From Hadesarchaea archaeon (lineage in GTDB: Archaea; Hadarchaeota; Hadarchaeia; Hadarchaeales; Hadarchaeaceae), in assembly GCA_029880065.1 (NCBI GenBank), contig JAOUPD010000007.1:1-21020 (forward strand): a stretch of DNA of 21,020 nt. The letters are read 5' to 3'. The notes under the pieces were generated by a model that had not been told where the DNA came from, did not search any database, and was given only the letters and a program-made list of their open reading frames with translations. Each line of letters begins with the position of its first letter. The first letter of the stretch is position 1. This document shows positions 1-7,051 of the stretch, in pieces. The position numbers and the translations under genes were made by a program.

Positions 1-103
1 TAGTAAGAAGATGTCGAAGAAAAAAATGAGAGATATGTTTATTATTTAAGGCTGCTCTGCACGAATCGTTAGGATGAAAAAGTTGTGGATCATCGGGCTC
101 GTG

Positions 104-187
104 CTATCGTTTCCAGCGTATACGAAGTTTCGGCGCAGCCGAAATTTTGGCGAACGGAGTGAGCCGTATAACTGTGTTAGGCGATAG
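104..187. repeat. Nested imperfect inverted repeat (MITE-like or structured RNA)
   Basis: Three concentric arm pairs are visible: CTATCG 104-109 with CGATAG 182-187, TATACG 119-124 with CGTATA 165-170, and TTTCGGC 128-134 with GCCGAAA 138-144 around a GCA loop. An ORF (74-187, 37 codons, ATG after GTTAGG) runs through it. Its first dozen residues (MKKLWIIGLVLS) look like a signal-peptide start and the rest is read from the repeat arms, so a secreted-protein gene interrupted by a small insertion is possible. Otherwise 1-204 holds no gene I can support. Confidence 0.4.
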
Positions 188-204
188 TGCGAACGAAGGG
201 GTGT

Positions 205-729
205 TCATTTTATTCCACCCATCTGTTGCTTAACTACTTTTATTACTTGTTCAGGGCTTTTAGTTGAAAATACAAATTCTCTGAATCTACCTTCCCTCAA
301 TGATAGCACAACTCGAGGACCTCCTATAACATTGTATACCCATCTCCATTTTCCCTTAACTCTCCCTATGCGTATGCCCCAACCCCCATATCTAATGGTT
401 GAAGCCTCATCCAAATAACAGCCCTCGATATTCTCCCAGATGATTGTGCGTTTAAAAATTCCATAACCAACAGCGATAGATCGAGGAGTCATTCTGATGA
501 CCAGTCTACTAAAATTAATCATAACTCCTAGAAACAGTAGAAACATAAGTAGGAAAAACCAGTTTGGAGCAGGACGAACGCCAATTGGTTCTACCAAAAT
601 TTGATAGACCAATGCAAAAAGAAACCCAGCTGTAAAAACAGCCAATACGCCTGTTGTGCCTTTTAAGAATATTTTCTCTTCATAGATGTTATCTGCTTGC
701 ATTTTTTCATCTTCTTTGATTTTATGCAT
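205..729 (-). CDS. Small membrane protein with a PH-like domain
   Basis: The 174-residue protein has a short charged N-terminus, two hydrophobic segments (about residues 26-46 and 57-77) and a C-terminal beta-rich half. The two-helix-plus-beta layout, with a basic glycine-rich strand region (GGWGIRIGR) and a closing stretch ending in a short helix, resembles bacterial and archaeal PH-like membrane proteins of unknown function; that assignment rests on overall pattern, not a diagnostic motif. The first ATG at 729 is chosen because a TATA-like box at 752-767 would start transcription a few bases upstream, giving a nearly leaderless message; the ATG at residue 10 is an alternative. Base composition is clearly more AT-rich than the tad operon. 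The gene lies head to head with an integrase remnant and may be cargo of a decayed element. Function is unknown. Confidence 0.65.
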   Translation of the reverse strand: MHKIKEDEKMQADNIYEEKIFLKGTTGVLAVFTAGFLFALVYQILVEPIGVRPAPNWFFLLMFLLFLGVMINFSRLVIRMTPRSIAVGYGIFKRTIIWENIEGCYLDEASTIRYGGWGIRIGRVKGKWRWVYNVIGGPRVVLSLREGRFREFVFSTKSPEQVIKVVKQQMGGIK

Positions 730-751
730 TTTTCATTTTTTATTTGATCAA

Positions 752-767
752 ATTATAATATAAATCG
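752..767 (-). promoter_or_regulatory. TATA-like promoter of the PH-like membrane protein
   Basis: On the minus strand this reads ATTTATATTATAAT. Its centre near 758 predicts a start of transcription near 733, just before the ATG at 729. It sits between the gene and the broken 5' edge of the integrase remnant. Confidence 0.5.
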
Positions 768-784
768 TTGTATCTCGAGCACAG

Positions 785-1246
785 GCAGCCGGGATAAAAA
801 AGCATGTCTACCCCCACCTACTGAGACACTCTAGGGCGACACATCTAGCGACCGTACTTACCGAGGCCCAGATGCGGATCTTCTTCGGGTGGACAAAGCG
901 CTCCGATATGCCGGCCATCTATGTACACCTCTCGGGCAGGGATGTCGATGCAACACTACTTGAGCACCACGGCATCAAGTGCGAGGAGAAGATTAGGGAG
1001 GACACGGTACTCAAGCCAGTCAAGTGTCCACGCTGTAAGCTCAGCAATCCAGCGGGGGCCAAGTTCTGCAGCCAGTGCTCGATGGTCTTGGATGTGCTCG
1101 AGGCACGGGAGATCGACACCAAGCTGAAGCACTCCGACGAAATACAAGAACTCTACAACCGCTTTATGATGGAGCACGCTCAGGAGCTCTTCAAGCAATT
1201 CTCGGAGCAGCCAGAGATAAAGAAGAAAATAGCAGAACTCTCGTGA
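785..1246 (+). pseudogene. Archaeal tyrosine recombinase (integrase), N-terminally truncated remnant
   Basis: In-frame translation from 785 carries the C-terminal catalytic part of a tyrosine recombinase. The HxxR box is present (HLLRHSRATHLA, His at 815-817, Arg at 824-826), followed by FFGWTKRSDM (the Trp at the usual His/Trp position) and a tyrosine nucleophile in IYVHLSGRDVD (Tyr codon 920-922). After the tyrosine there is a CPRC...CSQC zinc ribbon and a helical tail, as in archaeal integrases of this type. The N-terminal core-binding domain and the first catalytic Arg and Lys region are missing: reading the frame upstream meets a stop in the AT-rich promoter region near 760. An ATG at 872 would give only a 124-residue fragment lacking HxxR. 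The stop is intact and motif spacing normal, so the loss looks recent. The tadC duplicate begins 30 bases downstream. Confidence 0.85.
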
Positions 1247-1276
1247 ACCGGTGGGGGGGTCGATTGGCAATTTGTA

Positions 1277-1597
1277 ATCGTCTGCGCGATGTCGGTCTGG
1301 GTGATGGAGTTCATGTCGGGTGTCTCGTTCACCGTGGCGGGGGAGGCTGCGAGTGCTGGATTGACGAACCTACCCTTCCTGCTGGGCGCGATGGAGGCCA
1401 GCGAACTCGTTCTCCTGAATCTCGTGATGGGCCTAACGGCGATAGCCCTCGCGGCGGTGATGGCGCGCTACATCGCAGTGATAAGCGCAGGCAACGATAA
1501 GGTCGAGCTTTGGGCAACGGTGGGTAAAACCGTCCTATTTACTACAATCGTCTTCACCGTTGCATACTTGGGTTTCGGCCTCATCAAGGCGGGCTGA
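1277..1597 (+). pseudogene. Duplicated 3' end of tadC (C-terminal 102 residues)
   Basis: This stretch aligns without gaps to 5690-6010, the end of the complete tadC gene, at a constant offset of 4413 bases. By hand I count about 26 base differences in 321, of which only about 6 change an amino acid. The copy starts abruptly at ATCGTCTGCGCGATG; the bases before it (1247-1276) do not match tadC. An ATG at 1289 gives a 102-residue ORF with the last membrane segments of TadC, which cannot be a complete transporter platform by itself. Its stop is 5 bases before the TTG of the coiled-coil gene, an operon-like spacing. Best read as the surviving tail of a second, upstream tadC paralogue. Confidence 0.85.
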
Positions 1598-1602
1598 GGG
1601 TT

Positions 1603-1839
1603 TTGAAAAGGGTACTATCGCAGAGGTTGAACTTTATTAACCGAGCGTTTGATTACGTTAAGGAGCGTGATTTCGTGACAGGAAAGATTGAAGACATAGT
1701 AGCTGATTTGATCGCCGAGCTCAGACATCGACTTGATGAGCTCGAGCGCCGAGTTGTATCCCTTGAGCTATCACTCGGAAAGGTCCAGCCACCCAATCGT
1801 GCCGACAAGGTTGTTAAGTCAAAGCGCCACAGCAGATGA
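1603..1839 (+). CDS. Small coiled-coil protein at the head of the tad operon
   Basis: The 78-residue, charged product has no membrane segment. Residues about 29-62 form a heptad-like pattern (IEDIVADLIAELRHRLDELE) typical of a short coiled coil, followed by a basic tail. The TTG at 1603 is the first available start but has poor ribosome-site spacing; the GTG at 1675 (residue 25) is an alternative. Its stop overlaps the ATG of the ATPase gene in an ATGA arrangement (1836-1839), so the two are probably translationally coupled. I recognise no family. Position suggests an accessory or adaptor of the TadA ATPase, but that is inferred from context only. The gene is not repeated after the complete tadC copy. 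Confidence 0.6.
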   Translation: MKRVLSQRLNFINRAFDYVKERDFVTGKIEDIVADLIAELRHRLDELERRVVSLELSLGKVQPPNRADKVVKSKRHSR

Positions 1840-4055
1840 TAATTATGGCGCTTCGGACCTATCGTTCCGGCCCACTCCAGGTTGCAGAAATCGAATGTTA
1901 TGGGTGTAAAGGGCTAAGTTCACTCGAGGATAAGCGTTGTCGCACCTGCGTGCTCGAGCAGCTCGGTGCGCAGAACTTGGTGGACCAAGTTACCCTTCGC
2001 CGGGCCTATAAACGGGTGTACTGTTCGAGCGAGCTCTCAAAACTCGCCAGAACCCTAGCTGTGCTCAAACAGCTCATTTTCGACCGCGCATCCTATGCGG
2101 TGAGCGAGAAAGGTAAGTGCGAAGGTTGTGTGGATAAACGGTGCAGAGAATTGATCGAACAATGGGGAAAACTTCTAGAGGCACCACACGATTTTTCACC
2201 GATTGAGAAATTAGCGAAAAAATACAGCAGGCTCAAAGGAGAATGCGCAAAATGTACCGAGCGTTATTTCCTAAAACTCCTCGCGAGCGCAAGGACAGGG
2301 CTGGCGGGCATTACAGCCATCCAAAACGCTGACGGAATGAATTACGACGAGGTTTTTGCGGCGCGGGTGATGCCGTTCTTCGTCGAGGGGATTTATCACC
2401 CGCCGGGGCACAGGTTGAAATTGCTAGAGACCTATGAGTTAGCCGAGCGACGAGGCACCGTGCGGATATATGAACAGCTCGACCGTCCGTTACCGTTTTA
2501 CCAGCTTGACCTTCCAGAGCTCAAGATGCCCGCGGAGCACCTCCAGTTGCTGGACGATGCATATAAATTTGAGACGACGGCCAAGCCGGGACACGCCCGT
2601 TTCGCTTTCCCAACGCGGATTTCGGGGTTCCTCGACGATTGGTACAATGTTTTGCTACACATCCTCCGGGAGCGTTCAGATGTCAAGATTCCCTCTGGTG
2701 AGCTTAGGGAACTGGCCAAACAAATGTCTGGCTGGCTCACCTACCGATGGCTTGAGCCACTCAGCTACGATGACAAACTCACCGACATTTACATCCCCGC
2801 ACCGCCCGAGCTTCAGCCGATTCGAGTCGTCCACGAACGTTGGGATATGTGCGAGACTGGCATCCATTGGACGACGCCGGCTCTGTTGGGATTTGGGGAA
2901 ACTCTCGCTTCCCGCCTCGCGACGTCATTCGATGAAGTTCGTCCGCAGCTGGACATTGAAATTCCCGAGCTTGGAATGCGATTGTTTTTAAGTCGATACC
3001 CGGCGATATGGTCGAGGAGCATCGCGATATCTGTTAGGAAGCGTCGCCGCCGAGCTTGGACCCAGCCACTCTTCCTCGAGCGGGGCACGCTCACACCTCT
3101 CGCCAGCTCGCTCGTGAGCAACCTCGTCCGGCGAGGCGCTTCAGCTTTTATCATAGGCGAGATGGGCAGTGCAAAGACCAGTGAAGTCGAGACGCTAGTG
3201 CCCGAGATAGGTCCCCACCAACGCATCATAGCATTTCAGGATACTGAGGAACTCCACCTTGAGGAGTTCGTTGCACACGGTTACTCAATCGAAAATGTGC
3301 GAATTGCTGACGCCGAGCATCTTCAGCGCCAAATTGATGCCTTCCTCCGAGGGGGCGCTGCATACTGGCTCATCACGGAGGTACGGGCGATGGAGGCGGT
3401 TAGGGCAGCTTTGGGGGCGGCAGCGCGACAGGGAAGTCAACCGATCGTAAGCAGCTTTCACGCCCGCTCGAAGCGCGAGATGTTTGATCTGGTGTGCCGC
3501 ATCATGAGATTGCATGACGCAGCCTACAAGTACGTTGATCTTGTCGTCAGCACCGCCCGTTTTTCAACTCCCACCGGTACCATCAGGCGGATTATAGAGG
3601 TGGCTGAGGTACTCAAAGATTGGGATGACAAGCCGAAGTATGCCGAGATTTTCACCGACGACCGCAAGCGCGATTTACTCGTGCAAAAAAATTTCCTTCG
3701 CGGCGACAGGACCCTCCTCAAACGCCTGAACTCCTTTGACCTCTCGAAACTCAATGTTCTAGACGCTGCAAAACGATTGAACTTCTTGCCACCTGAAAGA
3801 GGCGGAAGCCAGCTCGTGCCCACGATATGCAAGCGGTTCGCGATAGATGAGCGAAACTTCCTCACATGCATCCTAGCGGAGGCTAAGATGAAATCTGACT
3901 TACTTGGTTTGGCCAGACGCACTGGCGACACGAGCTACCTTGAGCTACCATTCGTGAGCCGTGCCTACGACGCTTACTTCTCCTTCGTTAAAGAAAATGC
4001 TCCGGAGTACGAGCGTGTCCTAACTAGGTGGCAAAGTTGGTTGAAGACCCTTTAA
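1836..4055 (+). CDS. tadA: TadA/GspE2-type secretion or pilus assembly ATPase
   Basis: The 739-residue cytoplasmic ATPase belongs to the type II/IV secretion (PilT/VirB11) superfamily and would power assembly or secretion by the TadC platform. The N-terminal about 140 residues carry CxxC pairs at C21/C24, C35/C38, C95/C98 (plus C103) and C137/C140, suggesting one or two metal sites. The nucleotide site is GEMGSAKT (residues 441-448), followed by the aspartate box FQDTEEL (D469, E471, E472), the Walker B-equivalent ITEVRAMEA (E515, R517) and the histidine box SSFHARS (H542). The Walker A departs from consensus: the glycine before K447 is Ala446. The start overlaps the preceding stop (ATGA); ATG at 1845 (residue 4) is an alternative. 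The 3' end overlaps tadC by 28 bases, so the pair is co-translated. Family is secure; whether it drives a pilus or a secretion system is not shown. Confidence 0.9.
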   Translation: MIIMALRTYRSGPLQVAEIECYGCKGLSSLEDKRCRTCVLEQLGAQNLVDQVTLRRAYKRVYCSSELSKLARTLAVLKQLIFDRASYAVSEKGKCEGCVDKRCRELIEQWGKLLEAPHDFSPIEKLAKKYSRLKGECAKCTERYFLKLLASARTGLAGITAIQNADGMNYDEVFAARVMPFFVEGIYHPPGHRLKLLETYELAERRGTVRIYEQLDRPLPFYQLDLPELKMPAEHLQLLDDAYKFETTAKPGHARFAFPTRISGFLDDWYNVLLHILRERSDVKIPSGELRELAKQMSGWLTYRWLEPLSYDDKLTDIYIPAPPELQPIRVVHERWDMCETGIHWTTPALLGFGETLASRLATSFDEVRPQLDIEIPELGMRLFLSRYPAIWSRSIAISVRKRRRRAWTQPLFLERGTLTPLASSLVSNLVRRGASAFIIGEMGSAKTSEVETLVPEIGPHQRIIAFQDTEELHLEEFVAHGYSIENVRIADAEHLQRQIDAFLRGGAAYWLITEVRAMEAVRAALGAAARQGSQPIVSSFHARSKREMFDLVCRIMRLHDAAYKYVDLVVSTARFSTPTGTIRRIIEVAEVLKDWDDKPKYAEIFTDDRKRDLLVQKNFLRGDRTLLKRLNSFDLSKLNVLDAAKRLNFLPPERGGSQLVPTICKRFAIDERNFLTCILAEAKMKSDLLGLARRTGDTSYLELPFVSRAYDAYFSFVKENAPEYERVLTRWQSWLKTL

Positions 4056-6010
4056 AAATAGAGGAATGGCTATCCGTGAGCGAGGATGTGCGAGAAATCC
4101 TTGAGCGCTTCAAACGTGCCGAGAAAAGTCCACCGTCCTTTTACGAGCGCCTGTGCAAGCTCGCGAACCGAATTTTTGGTAGACTCACACACAACATGGA
4201 AGTAACCGAAGGCACCCAGCGTGAGCTCGAGCAAGCGAAATTCAGAATTTCAGCGAGCGAATACTGGGCTGGGTTCTTCTTCACGTTAGGCATCCCCACC
4301 ATTATGAGCGTTCTCGGGTGGCTGTTAATCGGTCTGGCAGGCTCGGACATGCTCGCGATGTGGTGGCTCCCCGTGCTTGGCTTGGTGCTGGGATGCGCCT
4401 TGGGAATGGTATTCTACCTCTATCCACCAAGCCTTGCCGGGATAAGGCGGAGCGAGGCCCAAGGGGAGGCAATCCACACGATCATGCTGTTAAGCTTCGC
4501 TCTCTACCACAAGCCCGACCTTCGCGGGGCAACGATTTTAGCTGCTAACGAGAGCAAAGGCGAACTCGCGGGCGACTTCCAGCGCGGGCTGCTCGAGCTC
4601 GATACTCGCCACCGCTATGAGAGTGTCCGCCATATGCTTACGGTGATCGCTCATCGGTGGGGCGAGATCGATGAGGGCACGAGGCAGGCGCTTTTCGATA
4701 TCCTCCGCTCTACGGGTGCGCTGGAGGAAGCCTCTCGCACCTCCGATGTTGGCCGGGCGCCACAACGTGTGCTCGAGAGCAGCGAGGCTCAGCTGAGCAA
4801 GCGTTTGAACGCGCTAGTGATGCCTACAATGGCGTTCATGGTATTCGGCTCGCTCGCGATCGTCGGGATGATCGGCCTCTCTCCATTGTTCGGTGCAATA
4901 GGGGCAAATTTTGTCCAGCTGCACTTCTTCGTGCTCGCAGCCCTCCTGCTCGTGGCCTCCTTTTTCACCTTCACTACCTATATGGGTAGACTCAGGCCCA
5001 CGACCCTACCTCCTTCCGAGGTGCCTGAGGATGACCCCCGTCTACCCTCACGAGGGAATGCAAGGATCTTCTCGCGCGAGGTTCCCTCTTGGCTGCCATC
5101 GCTCTTGGTTTTCCTTGCCCTCGCTTGGCCAGGTTTCCTCTATTTTGTGGGCGTTCAGACAGGTGCGTTGGGAGCACTCGTCCAAGGGGTGAACACGTTT
5201 TGGTTCATCTGGGCTGCGGCTGCGGCGGTTGCGGTCTATGCATACCTCTACGCTGGGCAGCGAAGGAAGCTTCGGGAGGAAGAGCGAACGAAGGCGATCG
5301 ACTGGGGATCGGCGCTCAACACCATAGGCTCACGCGTGATCGACGGAAAGCCGATGAGTCAGGCGATGGTCGAGACCGCCGAGTTGATGCCGGGATCGCC
5401 CGTTGCGGATCAGCTCCACGAAATCGTCGAGAGCACCGAGAAGCATGCGATAGATGTGCGCCGCGCGCTATTTGAGCGAGGGTTGATCAAGCGAACCCGT
5501 AACCCCCTCATCCAAAGCTTCCTAAACGTGATTACGCGCATTCGGCGGAGTTCGGAAGCGGCGGCGGGACAGGCGTGCATGATGGCAGCGGATTTCCTCT
5601 CGACTTTGCACCGGGTTGAACACCGCTTCCGCGAGCGGATAGAGGAGGCGATGGGGAACCTCTGGTTGGTCACCGTGGTCCTGTTACCGATCGTCTGCGC
5701 GATGTCGGTCTGGGTGATGGAGTTCATGTCGGGCGTCTCGTTCACAGTGGCGGGGGAGGCTGCGGGTGCTGGATTGACGAACCTGCCTTTCCTGCTGGGC
5801 GCGATGGAGGCCAGCGAACTCGTTCTCCTGAAGCTCGTGATGGGCCTAACAGCGATAGCCCTCGCGGCGGTGATGGCGCGCTACATAGCAGTGATAAGCG
5901 CTGGCAACGATAGGGTCGAGCTTTGGGCGACGATGGGTAAAACCGTCCTGTTCACTACAATAGTCTTCACTGTCGCATACTTGGGTTTCGGTTTAATTAA
6001 GGGGACGTAG
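4028..6010 (+). CDS. tadC: TadC/GspF2-type membrane platform protein, tandem T2SSF domains
   Basis: The 660-residue integral membrane protein is the platform partner of the ATPase encoded just upstream. Hydrophobic clusters lie at about residues 78-135, 263-322, 355-410 and from about 545 to the C-terminus. Two cytoplasmic helical domains separate them (about 140-260 and 420-545), the second containing PMSQAMVETAELMPGSPVAD. This is the doubled type II secretion F architecture of archaeal TadC/FlaJ-like proteins. The start is GTG at 4028, inside the last codons of tadA, with no better start nearby. The last 321 bases are duplicated at 1277-1597. No terminator is obvious in the 47 bases before the convergent regulator gene. 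Partners are probably the pilin-like proteins of the two minus-strand clusters, by inference. Confidence 0.9.
   Translation: MAKLVEDPLKIEEWLSVSEDVREILERFKRAEKSPPSFYERLCKLANRIFGRLTHNMEVTEGTQRELEQAKFRISASEYWAGFFFTLGIPTIMSVLGWLLIGLAGSDMLAMWWLPVLGLVLGCALGMVFYLYPPSLAGIRRSEAQGEAIHTIMLLSFALYHKPDLRGATILAANESKGELAGDFQRGLLELDTRHRYESVRHMLTVIAHRWGEIDEGTRQALFDILRSTGALEEASRTSDVGRAPQRVLESSEAQLSKRLNALVMPTMAFMVFGSLAIVGMIGLSPLFGAIGANFVQLHFFVLAALLLVASFFTFTTYMGRLRPTTLPPSEVPEDDPRLPSRGNARIFSREVPSWLPSLLVFLALAWPGFLYFVGVQTGALGALVQGVNTFWFIWAAAAAVAVYAYLYAGQRRKLREEERTKAIDWGSALNTIGSRVIDGKPMSQAMVETAELMPGSPVADQLHEIVESTEKHAIDVRRALFERGLIKRTRNPLIQSFLNVITRIRRSSEAAAGQACMMAADFLSTLHRVEHRFRERIEEAMGNLWLVTVVLLPIVCAMSVWVMEFMSGVSFTVAGEAAGAGLTNLPFLLGAMEASELVLLKLVMGLTAIALAAVMARYIAVISAGNDRVELWATMGKTVLFTTIVFTVAYLGFGLIKGT
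5690..6010 (+). repeat. Direct repeat, copy inside intact tadC
   Basis: This is the partner of 1277-1597: same orientation, no gaps, about 92 percent identical by hand count. The match begins at the codons for IVCAM and continues to the stop codons (TGA upstream, TAG here). Sequence before 5690 and after 6010 does not match the corresponding flanks of the upstream copy. Confidence 0.85.
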
Positions 6011-6057
6011 TTAGCATCGAAGAGGTTCTACCGCTTAACGAGAATCTTAAGCTCCTG

Positions 6058-6273
6058 CTATCCAAGCGCTTTCAAAAGATATTTTCCTTTATCGGTTAGG
6101 AAATAGACCCTCCTTCTGCCCTCTTCTTTAAAATCCACAAACCTGCTTTGTCTAAGGTCCCCAAGATGCTCATAAGCAGATGAAAGGGAAATCCCCAACC
6201 TATTTGCCAATTCATACCCATGAATGGGCTTCTTCTTGATTTCGCTCAAAACTCTCCTCTTTGTCGAACCCAA
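6058..6273 (-). CDS. Small winged-helix transcriptional regulator
   Basis: From a TTG at 6273 the product is 71 residues: GSTKRRVLSEIKKKPIHGYE, then LANRLGISLSSAYEHLGDL as the recognition helix-turn-helix, then the wing (EEGRRRVYFLTDKGKYLL). This is the pattern of compact PadR/ArsR-like archaeal regulators. The frame stays open upstream to an ATG at 6444, but that extension has no protein character and would cross the TATA-like element at 6336-6346, so I prefer the TTG; no ATG or GTG start lies between. The gene is AT-rich, convergent with tadC, and diverges from the structured leader and zinc-ribbon gene, whose promoter it could control. Target and ligand are unknown; the start is the least certain part. 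Confidence 0.65.
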   Translation of the reverse strand: MGSTKRRVLSEIKKKPIHGYELANRLGISLSSAYEHLGDLRQSRFVDFKEEGRRRVYFLTDKGKYLLKALG

Positions 6274-6335
6274 GATCCCCGTTGGAAATCCCCGGTTAGG
6301 GTTTGGTATATGCCATACAAATGATTTCCGAACTA

Positions 6336-6346
6336 ATGATTTATAA
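6336..6346. promoter_or_regulatory. Shared divergent TATA-like element
   Basis: The plus strand reads GATTTATAAC and the minus strand GTTATAAATC, so the same bases can serve as a TATA box in both directions. Predicted transcript starts are near 6365 (plus, before the structured leader) and near 6315 (minus, before the TTG of the regulator). A downstream GATATATC palindrome (6359-6366) could be an operator, but there is no direct evidence. Confidence 0.45.
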
Positions 6347-6388
6347 CAGGAAAATCCGATATATCCGGTGGTGTGAATTGGTGAACTG

Positions 6389-6574
6389 GATCTGGGGGGG
6401 TGAAGCCACGGGTATTTGCGTCTTACCTGCACTAGCGAATGCAAACCTAGCAGGTTGCTCGAGGGGGCTTAGATCGGATATATCTCCCACGCAATCTGCT
6501 GGTGCGGTTTCCCGAAGTCACAAGCTTTTGGGCGAGGTTATCCATCCAACTGCACCAGCAGGCGCAGAGGGAGA
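6389..6574 (+). ncRNA. Candidate structured 5' leader or small RNA before the zinc-ribbon gene
   Basis: Two compact folded domains are visible. Domain 1: GATCT 6389-6393 pairs with AGATC 6471-6475, AAGCC 6403-6407 with GGCTT 6466-6470, and inside them ACCTGC 6425-6430 plus TAG with CTA plus GCAGGT 6450-6455. Domain 2: TCTCCC 6483-6488 pairs with GGGAGA 6569-6574, CGC 6490-6492 with GCG 6562-6564, CTGCTGGTGC 6496-6505 with GCACCAGCAG 6552-6561 (ten perfect pairs), and CCCGAAG 6511-6517 with TTTTGGG 6526-6532 including wobbles. The last arm ends five bases before the AGGAG ribosome site of the next gene, so the fold could control translation. It fits no RNA class I can name. An ORF crosses it but has no start signal. 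Confidence 0.5.
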
Positions 6575-6591
6575 AAATTAGGAGATCGACA

Positions 6592-6759
6592 ATGGATTCT
6601 AGGAAAATTTCAAAACTGATTCACGGGTCCGTGCGTTGCCCCCACTGTGGTAAACCAGCGTGGGTGATGGCAACGAAGGGAGAGCGAGCGAATCTACACT
6701 GTAGTAAGTGCGGGATGTTCGAGATCTCCGTGCGGAAGTTGGAGGTTTTCCGACTTTAA
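6592..6759 (+). CDS. 55-residue zinc-ribbon protein
   Basis: The product is 55 residues with one treble-clef or zinc-ribbon motif: C16-P-H-C19, then C37-S-K-C40, flanked by short basic strands (KGERANLHCSKCG). Small proteins like this are common in archaea and may bind nucleic acid or act as transcription or ribosome-associated factors; nothing here specifies the role. The ATG at 6592 is favoured because AGGAG lies seven bases upstream (6580-6584); the in-frame ATG at 6502 would start inside the structured leader and adds residues without domain character. The gene probably shares a transcript with the folded leader at 6389-6574 and is followed by a candidate terminator. Confidence 0.7.
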   Translation: MDSRKISKLIHGSVRCPHCGKPAWVMATKGERANLHCSKCGMFEISVRKLEVFRL

Positions 6760-6789
6760 TCATCTAAACTAAAGCTGCCGAAGTTACTC

Positions 6790-6840
6790 CCCAGTAGTCA
6801 TCACTGGGATCGGTTGGATGCTTACAAACAAGCGTTTTTC
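6790..6840 (+). terminator. Candidate terminator after the zinc-ribbon gene
   Basis: A six-pair hairpin (CCCAGT 6790-6795 with ACTGGG 6803-6808) is followed by a short GCTT/AAGC stem (6820-6833) that runs into a run of five T (6835-6839). The remaining sequence to 6980 is AT-rich and holds no gene I can see. Confidence 0.35.
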
Positions 6841-6980
6841 TTGAAACACTATTCGAAGAATTCGAGACCTCATAAAAATTTCGAAAATTTTCTGCTACAT
6901 ATTGTTATTGAAAAGTATATGCATCGCGATAAGATATACCAGTCGCGGTGATGGCCCGATGTTATTCCTAAACCGTGCCT

Positions 6981-7020
6981 GATTTATATAACTCACTATA
7001 TATCCGACGCCAAGTTTAAA
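6981..7020 (+). promoter_or_regulatory. glnA promoter region with three TATA-like boxes
   Basis: Three AT boxes occur in series: TTTATATAAC near 6982, CTATATATCC near 6994 and GTTTAAATG near 7013. With the ATG at 7052 they would give leaders of about 40, 30 and 12 bases. I cannot say which is used. The TATATCCG string also occurs at 6361-6368 upstream of the zinc-ribbon gene, so a shared regulatory site is possible. Confidence 0.45.
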
Positions 7021-7051
7021 TGCGACGCGTAATGAGGTGGGTTGTGGTGAA

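Noticed and set aside
174..180. GTTAGGC resembling the core site of an integron attC
   Set aside because: No matching inverse core (RYYYAAC type) or integron integrase is present; the seven bases are within the nested palindrome and likely coincidental.
1075..1500. A 141-codon ORF spanning the integrase end and the tadC fragment
   Set aside because: It reads both segments out of frame and crosses the junction between them, so it cannot be an ancestral gene.
6303..6581. A 92-codon plus-strand ORF upstream of the zinc-ribbon gene
   Set aside because: It coincides with the base-paired leader, begins upstream of the TATA-like box and has no ribosome site; the RNA fold explains its composition better.
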